The notes beneath the pieces are model-generated. The model was not told where the DNA came from. It worked only from the letters and a program-made list of their open reading frames with translations, and did no database searches. From an uncultured Parabacteroides sp. (lineage in GTDB: Bacteria > Bacteroidota > Bacteroidia > Bacteroidales > Tannerellaceae), in NCBI GenBank assembly GCA_947074335.1, contig CAMTPG010000106.1, forward strand, positions 1-8,042: 8,042 nucleotides of DNA, in the 5' to 3' direction. The translations under genes were made by a program, and so were the position numbers. Below, in pieces: positions 1 to 6,045 of this stretch. Positions within the stretch are counted from its first letter, which is position 1. Each line of letters begins with the position of its first letter.

Positions 1-185
1 GTGGCATCTGTCCACTTCTTATTATTCACAAATTCGGTCAGTGCATTTTGAAGCGTAGTGAATACCTGCTTGTTGGTGCTCTGGATTTTATCCGAATTTA
101 CCGTAATGCGGGCATTGATTTCCTGAGCACGCATGCCGGTGGCAAACACACAAAACAGGGCAAGTACAAGAATCCGTTTAATCAT
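1..185 (-). CDS. DUF4835 family protein, N-terminal part (cut by window edge)
   Basis: Only the first 61 codons are present; the gene runs off the left edge. The start ATG (185-183) lies inside the end of coaBC and the two reading frames overlap by 8 bp, which points to translational coupling. The protein begins MIKRILVLALFCVF and continues with a small-residue stretch ending near RAQE, a typical Sec signal peptide of about 20 residues, so the product should be exported to the periplasm or outer membrane. The mature part starts EINARITVNSDKIQSTN, which fits the DUF4835 family, a Bacteroidota-specific group of unknown function often found directly after coaBC and before recN. Family assignment rests on this short N-terminus plus gene order; the molecular role is unknown. 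Confidence 0.8.
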   Translation of the reverse strand, partial: MIKRILVLALFCVFATGMRAQEINARITVNSDKIQSTNKQVFTTLQNALTEFVNNKKWTDA

Positions 186-1398
186 ATTTATTTACTAACA
201 TTGCTAAATGATCGATAATATCGAACGCCACTTCACTTTTCGGTTTTAGCGGATAACGGATAATTGAACCGTCCGCATCGATAATATCAATTTTATTGGT
301 GTCATGCTGAAAGCCGGCTCCCGCATCCCGCATCGAATTCAATACGATGAAATCGAGGTTTTTGCGTTTTAATTTGCTTTCGGCATGCGATTGTTCGTTG
401 TTTGTTTCCAAAGCAAATCCGGCCAGAATTTGATCCGGACGTTTCACGGCGCCTAAAGCAGCCGCGATATCGCGGTTCGGAACAAGATTCAATGTCATTT
501 CTCCTTTGGTTTCACGTTTTATTTTTTCTGTTGCTTCTGTTTCCGGTTTGTAATCGGCTACAGCTGCACAAAGAATTGCTGCATCGGCTTCCGGGAAAGA
601 ACTCATGGCAGCCGCATACATCTCGTCGGCCGATTCCACATCTATGCGGTGAATAGCCGGATGCTGCGTCTGTAAAGCAACAGGACCTGCAATCAATGTT
701 ACCGCTGCACCCTGAGCAGCACAGGCTTCAGCCAGTGCAAATCCCATCTTCCCCGACGAATAATTACCTATAAAACGTACAGGATCTATCTTTTCATATG
801 TGGGACCGGCTGTTATTACAATCTTTTTTTTTTCGAGCTGTTGTTTTTGGGAGAAAAAGGCTTCCAACGCTGCTACAATTATCTCGGGTTCTTCCATACG
901 ACCTTTACCAATCAGATGACTGGCCAGTTCGCCTTCGCCCGGTTCAATAATCTGATTACCAAACGAACGCAGCCGGTCCAGATTTTGTTGTGTAGACGGA
1001 TGGGCAAACATATCGAGATCCATGGCAGGCGCGATAAATACCGGAGCCTTACACGACAGATAGGTTGTAATCAGCATATTGTCGGCAATGCCCTGTGCCA
1101 TTTTACCGATAGTAGCTGCCGTAGCGGGAGCAATCAGCATGGCATCCGCCCAAAGTCCCAAATCCACATGACTGTTCCACGAACCGTCGCGATTCGAAAA
1201 GAATTCGCTGATCACCGGTTTGCTGCTGAGTGTGGATAAAGTAAGCGGGGCAATAAATTCTTTGCCGGCAGGAGTCATGATCACCTGCACTTCGGCACCC
1301 TTCTTCACCAGGGCACGTACCAGATAAGCGGCCTTATAGGCTGCAATACTTCCGGTGATACCCAAAACAATATGTTTATTTTTTAATACGTTTTCCAT
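178..1398 (-). CDS. coaBC: Bifunctional phosphopantothenoylcysteine decarboxylase / phosphopantothenate-cysteine ligase
   Basis: Cytosolic enzyme of coenzyme A synthesis: the CoaB domain ligates cysteine to 4'-phosphopantothenate using CTP, and the CoaC domain decarboxylates the product to 4'-phosphopantetheine with FMN. I chose the ATG at 1398 (406 aa, normal family length). A start at 1488 would add 30 residues and overlap the preceding gene by 70 bp. The flavodoxin-like CoaC domain (about 1-180) shows GITGSIAAYK (13-22), the catalytic His in SHVDLG (H77), IAPATAATIGKMA (89-101) and APAMDLDM (123-130). The CoaB domain (about 190-406) shows ITAGPTYEKIDPVR, NYSSGKMG (212-219), AAVADYKP and a KIKR segment. 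Two oddities: the usual Asn of the PxMN motif is Asp127, and the region ending GKGRM (164-168) has Ser160 where E. coli Dfp has its catalytic Cys158. It lies 20 bp after the alcohol dehydrogenase gene and overlaps the DUF4835 gene. Confidence 0.97.
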   Translation of the reverse strand: MENVLKNKHIVLGITGSIAAYKAAYLVRALVKKGAEVQVIMTPAGKEFIAPLTLSTLSSKPVISEFFSNRDGSWNSHVDLGLWADAMLIAPATAATIGKMAQGIADNMLITTYLSCKAPVFIAPAMDLDMFAHPSTQQNLDRLRSFGNQIIEPGEGELASHLIGKGRMEEPEIIVAALEAFFSQKQQLEKKKIVITAGPTYEKIDPVRFIGNYSSGKMGFALAEACAAQGAAVTLIAGPVALQTQHPAIHRIDVESADEMYAAAMSSFPEADAAILCAAVADYKPETEATEKIKRETKGEMTLNLVPNRDIAAALGAVKRPDQILAGFALETNNEQSHAESKLKRKNLDFIVLNSMRDAGAGFQHDTNKIDIIDADGSIIRYPLKPKSEVAFDIIDHLAMLVNKYD

Positions 1399-1418
1399 AT
1401 CTTGCAAATTAATACCTC

Positions 1419-2570
1419 TTACAGGCGTAAAGCCAGAATTTCGCGCACAACGCGACTGTCGATATTCTGATGTTCGCCCAATTTCCAACCGATTTCATCA
1501 ACGGGAGCGGCCAGATTATCCAAATCAAATTCGGTAATGCCATATTCATGCAGGCGTGTCTTTATACCCATCCGGCGAAAAAAAGCTTCGCAGGCATCAA
1601 TCGTCTGATAAGCACGATGCTCTTCAGTGCCTTCGGTTATGCCGAAGATGGCAGCCCCCATCTGTGCCAGTTTGCTCTTTTTCTGTTCCAGCATATAGGT
1701 CATCACGCCCGGCATCACCACAGCCAGTGTTTCGGCATGATCCAGTCCGAACTGCACCGTCAGTGCATACCCGATCCGGTGCGAAGCCCAGTCTTGCGGT
1801 ACACCCAGTCCGATCCAGACATTCAGCGCATTCGTAGCCGCCCACATCAGGTTGGCACGGACATCATAATTATCCGGTTCATCCAGTACGCGAAGTCCCT
1901 CTTCGCGAATCACCCGCATCAATCCTTCGGCAAAAGCATCCTGCACTTTTGCGTTTACCGGATAGGTCAGGTATTGTTCGGTTACATGAATAAATGAATC
2001 CACAACGCCGTTTGCCGTTTGTCGGGGAGGCAGTGAGTAGGTTACTTCCGGATCCAGTATCGAAAAAAGCGGGAAGATCTTCGGACTGGCAAATCCCAGT
2101 TTGCGATCCATTTCGGCTCGCGAAATTACCGTCCGCTCATTCATTTCCGAGCCTGTAGCTGCCAGCGTGAGAACGGTTCCCACAGGCAGCGCCGATTTAA
2201 TTTCGCCTCCTTTAGTCAAAATCTCCCACGGATCGCCTGCAAAACAGACCGCAGCGGCCATAAATTTAGCGGCATCGATCACTGAGCCGCCACCTGCAGC
2301 CAGGATAAAATCCAGTTTCTTTTCGCGGATCAGTGCAACTGCCCGCATACAGGTATCATATTGCGGATTGGGCTCAATGCCCGAAAATTCGGTAACTTCG
2401 AATCCCTTCAGCGCTTCCGTAACCTGTGCATAAACACCATTGCGTTTGATGCTTCCGCCGCCATAAACCAACAGCACTTTGGCCGATTCGGGCATCAATG
2501 CGGAGAGACGGGCAATCATGCCCTTTCCAAACACAATCTTAACCGGATTACTGAATTCAAAATTATTCAT
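1419..2570 (-). CDS. Iron-containing alcohol dehydrogenase, YqhD-like (NADPH-dependent aldehyde reductase)
   Basis: 383 aa, the length of E. coli YqhD, and collinear with it throughout, starting from the shared MNNF N-terminus. The family reduces aldehydes to alcohols with NADPH using one divalent metal. The N-terminal nucleotide-binding domain shows YGGGS (36-40) and AAGGGSVIDAAKF (91-103). The C-terminal helical domain carries the metal ligands: Asp191 and His195 in VVDSFIH, His264 in QDWASH and His278 in GLDH, matching YqhD D194, H198, H267 and H281. The conserved second His of the H-x3-H motif (YqhD H271, in GHEL) is Tyr268 here (TAT codon), so catalytic behaviour may differ. The physiological substrate cannot be read from sequence. 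The gene is 2 bp after the exonuclease stop and 20 bp before coaBC, so it must be co-transcribed with them, although it has no obvious functional link to either. Confidence 0.93.
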   Translation of the reverse strand: MNNFEFSNPVKIVFGKGMIARLSALMPESAKVLLVYGGGSIKRNGVYAQVTEALKGFEVTEFSGIEPNPQYDTCMRAVALIREKKLDFILAAGGGSVIDAAKFMAAAVCFAGDPWEILTKGGEIKSALPVGTVLTLAATGSEMNERTVISRAEMDRKLGFASPKIFPLFSILDPEVTYSLPPRQTANGVVDSFIHVTEQYLTYPVNAKVQDAFAEGLMRVIREEGLRVLDEPDNYDVRANLMWAATNALNVWIGLGVPQDWASHRIGYALTVQFGLDHAETLAVVMPGVMTYMLEQKKSKLAQMGAAIFGITEGTEEHRAYQTIDACEAFFRRMGIKTRLHEYGITEFDLDNLAAPVDEIGWKLGEHQNIDSRVVREILALRL

Positions 2571-2572
2571 CT

Positions 2573-3343
2573 CTATTTCATATTAAAGTCGCGTAACTTA
2601 ATTTCGGTCAGCATCTTCTTGGTATTCAATGAGAAATCACCATTCATAATCCAGGAATAATAACCCGGATCCGATTTCAGTACATCTGCCACCAAACGTC
2701 CTTTGTATTTACCGAAATTAATTACCTCTTCTCCTTTGTCGTTGTAAACCATTCGTCCGGCAAAATCTACATTATTGCCATAGCTCGAAAACTGAGCCAG
2801 ATGATTTACATCGTTCTGTAAATCCGGATAGCGGTCAAGCTGTGCTTTCAGTACTTCGTATGTGGCAAAAGTATCTGCTTCGGCACTGTGTGCATTCTCC
2901 AGACTTTTATCGCAATAAAATTTATAAGCGGCAGCCAGCGTACGCTGTTCCATTTTGTGGAAGATGGTCTGCACATCCACAAATTTCCGGCGGTTCAGAT
3001 CAATATCCACACCGGCACGCAGAAACTCTTCGGCAAGTACCGGGATATCGAAACGATTCGAATTAAAACCTGCCAGATCACACCCCTCAATTTGCGTTGC
3101 CAGCGATTTGGCAATCTCTTTGAATGTAGGGCAATCCTTTACATCTTCATTCGTAATGCCATGAATGGCAGTAGATTCTGCCGGAATCGGCATCTCCGGA
3201 TTGATGCGTCGTGTCTTTACCTCTTCTTTGCCGTTCGGGAATACTTTCACATACGAAATTTCCACAATACGGTCTTTCACTATATTGATACCGGTAGTTT
3301 CTAAATCGAAAAATACAAGCGGATTTTTTAGATTGAGTTGCAT
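2573..3343 (-). CDS. DEDDh 3'-5' exonuclease (DnaQ/PolC epsilon-like) with C-terminal GKYKG domain
   Basis: 256 aa, cytosolic. The N-terminal two thirds is a DnaQ-like 3'-5' exonuclease that removes nucleotides with two metal ions: Exo I FFDLETTG (Asp13, Glu15), Exo II AGFNSNRFDIPVL (Asp99) and Exo III HSAEAD (His152, Asp157), the complete DEDDh set. AIHGITNEDV (59-68) is also typical of epsilon/PolC-type exonucleases. Residues about 205-250 (FGKYKGRLVADVL, then YYSWIM) resemble the small C-terminal DUF3820-like module seen in Bacteroidota homologues; its function is unknown to me. It begins 10 bp after dnaN, which suggests a role with the replication clamp in proofreading or repair. It could be the epsilon-type proofreading subunit or a separate repair exonuclease; sequence alone does not decide. 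Confidence 0.93.
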   Translation of the reverse strand: MQLNLKNPLVFFDLETTGINIVKDRIVEISYVKVFPNGKEEVKTRRINPEMPIPAESTAIHGITNEDVKDCPTFKEIAKSLATQIEGCDLAGFNSNRFDIPVLAEEFLRAGVDIDLNRRKFVDVQTIFHKMEQRTLAAAYKFYCDKSLENAHSAEADTFATYEVLKAQLDRYPDLQNDVNHLAQFSSYGNNVDFAGRMVYNDKGEEVINFGKYKGRLVADVLKSDPGYYSWIMNGDFSLNTKKMLTEIKLRDFNMK

Positions 3344-3353
3344 GGCTTGTATA

Positions 3354-4478
3354 TTAATCGTTTAACATCATAGGCATCAGCAACATCAGCAAATCTTCAT
3401 TTTCTTCGTTTTCGGCCGGAACAATCAGACCGGCACGCGAAGGATCGGCCAGTTCAAGCACCACTTCGTCGGAGTTGATGTTGTTCAGGATCTCGATCAG
3501 ATAGGTAGCTTTAAAGCCGATATTCAGTTCAGTTCCGCCGAAATTGCATAAAATGCGCTCTTCGGCCGAAGTAGAAAAATCAATATCCTGTGCCGAGATC
3601 TGCATCTCATTTTCTTTCAGCTGCAGTTTAACCAGGCTGCTTGCGGGATTCGAGAATACCGATACACGTTTCAGTGCATTCAGGAAAGCGGTACGTTCGA
3701 TGGTTACCTTAAACGGATTTTCCTGCGGAATCACACTGTTGTAATTGGGATAACGGCCTTCGATCAGGCGACAAACCATTTCGAAGTTGCTGCATTTGAT
3801 ATAGGCATTGTTATCGTCGAATTTCAACGTAAGTACATCTTCCTCTTTAGCCAGCAATCCTTTCAGCAGATTTGCCGGTTTTTTGGGCAGGATAAACGAT
3901 GCACGCTCTTCCGATTTTACCGAGAGGTTGCGCAGACGCACCAGCTTATGGCCGTCGGATGCCACGAATGTCAGATCATCTGTATGGAAATCAAAATAGA
4001 TGCCGTTCATTACCGGGCGCAGTTCATCATCGGCAGTGGCGAAGAGTGAGCGACTGATACCGTTCAGCAACATCTGCGGATCAACCCGGGTAGTAACCGC
4101 ATTATCATTCAGCGGTTTTTGCTGCGGATAAGTATCACCCTTCTGACCGATAAAATTATATTTACCATTCTGGAAATGGATAAAGATTTCCAGGTTATTA
4201 TCGTCGATAGCGAAAGTCAGAGGTTGTTCGGGCAGCTCTTTCAGCGGATCCAGCAGTATTTTGGCCGAAACTGCAAAAAGCCCCGATCCCTGTGCATTCA
4301 TCACCTCAACTGTTGTTACCAGACGCGTTTCCGCATCCGAGGCAGTAATGGTAAGCAGGTTGCCTTCGAGGTTAAACAGGAAACTATCCAGAATAGGCAA
4401 TGAATTTTTAGACGCAATTACTTTGCTAATGGATTGCAAGCGAGACAATAGTGCAGTGCAGGATACATCGAATCTCAT
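3354..4478 (-). CDS. dnaN: DNA polymerase III subunit beta (sliding clamp)
   Basis: 374 aa, close to the usual 365-375. As a ring-shaped dimer it encircles DNA, tethers the replicative polymerase and serves as docking platform for repair and loading factors. The protein starts MRFDVSCTALLSRLQSISKV and continues with SLPILDSFLF and ITASDAETRL, the standard clamp domain 1 signature. Further marks are FVASDGHKLVRL (domain 2), IEGRYPNYNSVIP (domain 2/3 linker region) and a terminal LLMLLMPMMLND, equivalent to the C-terminal VMPMRL segment that lines the partner-binding cleft. Three repeats of about 120 residues fit the length. No dnaA or recF adjoins it, unlike the classical oriC arrangement. It is the first gene of the leftward operon; the start has no Shine-Dalgarno, only an A/T-rich leader. 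Confidence 0.97.
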   Translation of the reverse strand: MRFDVSCTALLSRLQSISKVIASKNSLPILDSFLFNLEGNLLTITASDAETRLVTTVEVMNAQGSGLFAVSAKILLDPLKELPEQPLTFAIDDNNLEIFIHFQNGKYNFIGQKGDTYPQQKPLNDNAVTTRVDPQMLLNGISRSLFATADDELRPVMNGIYFDFHTDDLTFVASDGHKLVRLRNLSVKSEERASFILPKKPANLLKGLLAKEEDVLTLKFDDNNAYIKCSNFEMVCRLIEGRYPNYNSVIPQENPFKVTIERTAFLNALKRVSVFSNPASSLVKLQLKENEMQISAQDIDFSTSAEERILCNFGGTELNIGFKATYLIEILNNINSDEVVLELADPSRAGLIVPAENEENEDLLMLLMPMMLND

Positions 4479-4572
4479 GACTTTATAATTTATTTTGTTT
4501 ATTATTTAATGCATTTTATATCAAAGGCTGTTTTCATGGCGAACCATTTACCCAAACTGATAATCAATCCTA

Positions 4573-4580
4573 CAAAAATA
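4573..4580 (-). promoter_or_regulatory. Possible -7 box of a dnaN promoter
   Basis: The minus strand reads TATTTTTG, fitting the Bacteroidetes -7 consensus TAnnTTTG, about 95 bp before the dnaN start. There is no good TTTG -33 element at 19-21 nt spacing (the minus strand there reads TAAG), and the local sequence is A/T-rich, so a chance match is possible. Confidence 0.25.
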
Positions 4581-4670
4581 GAAAAATATTCGGGATTGAC
4601 TTACTCTCGCAGGCATAAAAGATACATGAAGTTTTCGGAAAAAGTAATCTTTTTATCATTGGAAATATCC

Positions 4671-4723
4671 TATAAAAATAAAACACCTGCATCAGAATAG
4701 CAAAAGTCTGATTGATACAGGTG
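4671..4723 (-). terminator. Hairpin plus T-rich tract, likely terminator isolating dnaN
   Basis: On the minus strand CACCTG pairs with CAGGTG (4718-4723 with 4684-4689). A 5x1 internal loop follows, then ATCAGA pairs with TCTGAT (4707-4712 with 4691-4696), around a 10-nt loop. The 3' arm is followed directly by TTTTATTTTTATA. This would stop leftward transcripts just before the dnaN operon. It lies 210 bp beyond the terminator of the ribosomal operon, so it is either a second-line terminator or the end of an unrecognised short transcript. Confidence 0.55.
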
Positions 4724-4866
4724 AGCTGACGATATCAGGAATGCAGAATAGAAAAAAGGATTGAAAAATCGTGCAGCATCAAGCAAAGATGCCGCAATAA
4801 ACTGTGAAACCTGAAGCGGAAGAGTCCGTGTATTAAACGTAGATAGCCAATGCAAATCACAGAAAG

Positions 4867-4904
4867 AAAAAACGGGAAACGAGAATAAACAACTACACCC
4901 GTTT
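4867..4904 (-). terminator. Weak hairpin with T tract
   Basis: On the minus strand AAACGGG (4898-4904) pairs with CCCGTTT (4870-4876) over a 21-nt loop and runs straight into TTTTTTC. The long loop makes it a poor intrinsic terminator on its own; it may back up the stronger one about 30 bp upstream in the direction of transcription. Confidence 0.3.
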
Positions 4905-4930
4905 ATAAGAATCTACAAATAGCCACTAAC

Positions 4931-4966
4931 AAAAAAGGATGCATCTGCAACCAGACACATCCTTTT
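4931..4966 (-). terminator. Intrinsic terminator of the rpmB-rpmG-DUF4295 operon
   Basis: AAAAGGATG (4933-4941) pairs with CATCCTTTT (4958-4966). Inside, a 2x2 internal loop is followed by a 4-bp TCTG/CAGA stem with a 4-nt loop. On the minus strand the 3' arm ends in a run of T. It begins 21 bp after the DUF4295 stop codon. The stem is A/T-flanked on both sides, so it could also work in the other direction, but no plus-strand gene needs it. Confidence 0.85.
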
Positions 4967-4987
4967 CTTATATTATGATAAGCTTAA

Positions 4988-5140
4988 TTATTTCGCGAAA
5001 TAATCTTTTACAGCTTCGTTAGGAACCATTTCTTCCTGAAAGATGTAAGCACCTGTTTTAGGAGACTTAACCATTTTGATCACTTTAGAATAAGTACGAC
5101 CATCACCTTTCTTAAAACTTGCAACCGCTTTCTTTGCCAT
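4988..5140 (-). CDS. DUF4295 family small basic protein
   Basis: 50 aa, starting MAKKAVASFKKGDGRTYSKV, continuing IKMVKSPKTGAYIFQEEM and ending VKDYFAK. This is the DUF4295 family, a very small Lys-rich protein found in Bacteroidota right after the bL33 gene; its function is unknown, and its size, charge and neighbours suggest a ribosome-associated role (inference). It begins 15 bp after the rpmG stop and has a clear Shine-Dalgarno. The last codons form part of an 18-bp perfect palindrome (4987-5004). In many relatives this trio is followed by ftsY; here a terminator follows instead. Confidence 0.9.
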   Translation of the reverse strand: MAKKAVASFKKGDGRTYSKVIKMVKSPKTGAYIFQEEMVPNEAVKDYFAK

Positions 5141-5148
5141 TGTTCAAT

Positions 5149-5154
5149 CTCCTT
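5149..5154 (-). promoter_or_regulatory. Shine-Dalgarno site of the DUF4295 gene
   Basis: The minus strand reads AAGGAG, extended as AAGGAGAT, 8 nt before the ATG. It is notable because most genes in this window have no such site, as expected for Bacteroidota. Confidence 0.75.
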
Positions 5155-5155
5155 A

Positions 5156-5344
5156 TTACTTAATTTCTTTATGTAAAGTCATCTTTCTCAGAATGGGATT
5201 GTACTTCATAAGCTCCAATCGCTGAGTTGTATTTTTTCTATTTTTGGTAGTGATGTAGCGAGATGTTCCCGGCATACCACTTTCTTTGTGTTCAGTACAC
5301 TCCATAATAACCTGAACTCTGTTACCTTTTGCTTTCTTTGCCAT
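5156..5344 (-). CDS. rpmG: 50S ribosomal protein bL33
   Basis: 62 aa, normal size for a Bacteroidota bL33, a component of the large subunit near the E site. It starts MAKKAKGNRVQVIMECTEHK and contains the family core SGMPGTSRYITTKNRKN followed by RLELMKYNP. Only one Cys (in ECTEH) is present, so this is the zinc-independent C-minus form lacking the paired CxxC motifs. It lies 20 bp after rpmB, has a strong AGGAGG site before its start and is followed after 15 bp by the DUF4295 gene, so the three form one operon. Confidence 0.97.
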   Translation of the reverse strand: MAKKAKGNRVQVIMECTEHKESGMPGTSRYITTKNRKNTTQRLELMKYNPILRKMTLHKEIK

Positions 5345-5354
5345 TTCTTATTTT

Positions 5355-5360
5355 CCTCCT
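5355..5360 (-). promoter_or_regulatory. Shine-Dalgarno site of rpmG
   Basis: A perfect AGGAGG on the minus strand, 10 nt before the rpmG ATG, in the context TTGAGGAGGAAAATAAGAA. It contrasts with the A/T-rich, Shine-Dalgarno-free starts of dnaN, the exonuclease, the dehydrogenase, the hydrolase and the phosphorylase here. Confidence 0.8.
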
Positions 5361-5364
5361 CAAA

Positions 5365-5604
5365 TTAAGCGTTTAAATAACCTTTTTCAGCAGCTTTTTT
5401 AATTGCTGCATCCAAACCTAGCTTGTTAATAGTACGCAAGCCAGCAGCTGAAACATTCAGGCTAACCCAACATTCTTGTTCTACCCAGTAGAACTTTTTA
5501 GTAAACAGGTTTACATCAAACTTACGTTTCGTTCTTCTTTTTGAGTGAGAAACGTTGTTGCCAACCATTGCTTTCTTTCCGGTAATTTGACAAATTTTAG
5601 ACAT
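5365..5604 (-). CDS. rpmB: 50S ribosomal protein bL28
   Basis: 79 aa. It starts MSKICQITGKKAMVGNNVSH followed by SKRRTKRKFDVNL, then VEQECWVSLNVSAAGLRTI and a C-terminal KKAAEKGYLNA, the whole bL28 fold signature. It assembles into the large ribosomal subunit. Two isolated Cys residues do not form a zinc site. It is the first gene of the rpmB-rpmG-DUF4295 operon, with a promoter about 120 bp upstream and a leader of roughly 115 nt; its own start lacks a clear Shine-Dalgarno (AAGAAAGATTAGCA precedes the ATG). Confidence 0.97.
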   Translation of the reverse strand: MSKICQITGKKAMVGNNVSHSKRRTKRKFDVNLFTKKFYWVEQECWVSLNVSAAGLRTINKLGLDAAIKKAAEKGYLNA

Positions 5605-5726
5605 TGCTAATCTTTCTTTTTAATTTACGAAATATAAGTCAACTCCTGCTATCTGTCTTCCCTTTCTTGCACTGCATCATGAACAAAAACGAAGATTCTA
5701 ATAGAGTTTCTCTTCTTTACGGGGCA

Positions 5727-5756
5727 CAAAGTTACACATAAATCTCAAATTTCAAA
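5727..5756 (-). promoter_or_regulatory. Promoter of the rpmB operon
   Basis: The minus strand shows TTTG (5753-5756), 18 nt, then TAACTTTG (5727-5734), fitting the Bacteroidetes -33/-7 consensus (usual spacing 19-21). Transcription would start near 5720, giving a leader of about 115 nt before rpmB. The leader contains a short GAAGA/TCTTC pairing (5691-5695 with 5711-5715) but no riboswitch I recognise. Confidence 0.7.
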
Positions 5757-5821
5757 ATAGTTAAAATTGAAAAGTGATGATTTGTACCACCGGTTTTTAT
5801 TTTTTTATCTTTATTTGATAT

Positions 5822-5851
5822 AAAAAAAGGAGCATACATGGTATAACTCCT
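5822..5851 (-). terminator. Intrinsic terminator after the tRNA cluster
   Basis: On the minus strand AGGAG pairs with CTCCT (5847-5851 with 5828-5832) and ATAC with GTAT (5841-5844 with 5834-5837), with a 2x1 internal loop and a 3-nt loop. A run of seven T follows. It lies about 10 bp after the 3' end of tRNA-Leu(GAG). Confidence 0.85.
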
Positions 5852-5860
5852 CAATTTTTG

Positions 5861-5944
5861 TGCGTAGGATGAGACTCGAACTCACACGCGGGAACCCGCA
5901 CTACCCCCTCAAAGTAGCGTGTATACCAATTTCACCACCTACGC
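5861..5944 (-). tRNA. tRNA-Leu (anticodon GAG)
   Basis: 84-nt class II tRNA. The 7-bp acceptor stem is GCGTAGG/CCTACGC with discriminator A. The anticodon stem CTACT/GGTAG encloses loop TTGAGGG, giving GAG, which reads CUC/CUU. A long variable arm (GCGGG/CCCGC) and a GTTCGAGTC T arm are present. CCA is not encoded; the 3' end continues CAAAA. It is last in the tRNA cluster, 4 bp after tRNA-Leu(CAG). Confidence 0.95.
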
Positions 5945-5948
5945 ATAG

Positions 5949-6030
<82 letters not shown>

Positions 6031-6045
6031 ATTTTTCAGTACATT

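Larger units (their letters stand above)
4479..4932. other. Intergenic region without a convincing gene
   Basis: About 450 bp between the terminator after the DUF4295 gene and the dnaN start. It is A/T-rich. Two short open frames (4509-4700 plus, 4670-4855 minus) have no recognisable domain and overlap a hairpin, so I do not call them. What it does hold is two hairpins followed on the minus strand by T-rich tracts (4671-4723 and 4867-4904) and a weak promoter-like -7 box before dnaN. The stretch 4724-4930 could encode a small RNA, but no clear promoter was found for one; the nearest candidate is a TTTG, 20 nt, then TAGTTGTT series on the minus strand (about 4888-4919), whose -7 box is poor. 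Confidence 0.5.

Noticed and set aside
1399..1488. 30-residue N-terminal extension of CoaBC
   Set aside because: It would overlap the dehydrogenase gene by 70 bp and its residues come from that gene read in another frame; homologues start at MENVL-like positions.
4509..4700. 63-codon plus-strand frame upstream of dnaN
   Set aside because: No recognisable domain, A/T-rich low-information sequence, no promoter, and it runs into a minus-strand terminator hairpin.
4670..4855. 61-codon minus-strand frame between the DUF4295 gene and dnaN
   Set aside because: Its C-terminus is encoded by the hairpin and T-rich tract, composition is not protein-like, and no family resemblance is seen.
5605..5726. 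Riboswitch or ribosomal-protein leader motif before rpmB
   Set aside because: The leader is long enough, but only a 5-bp pairing is evident and it matches no leader structure I know.
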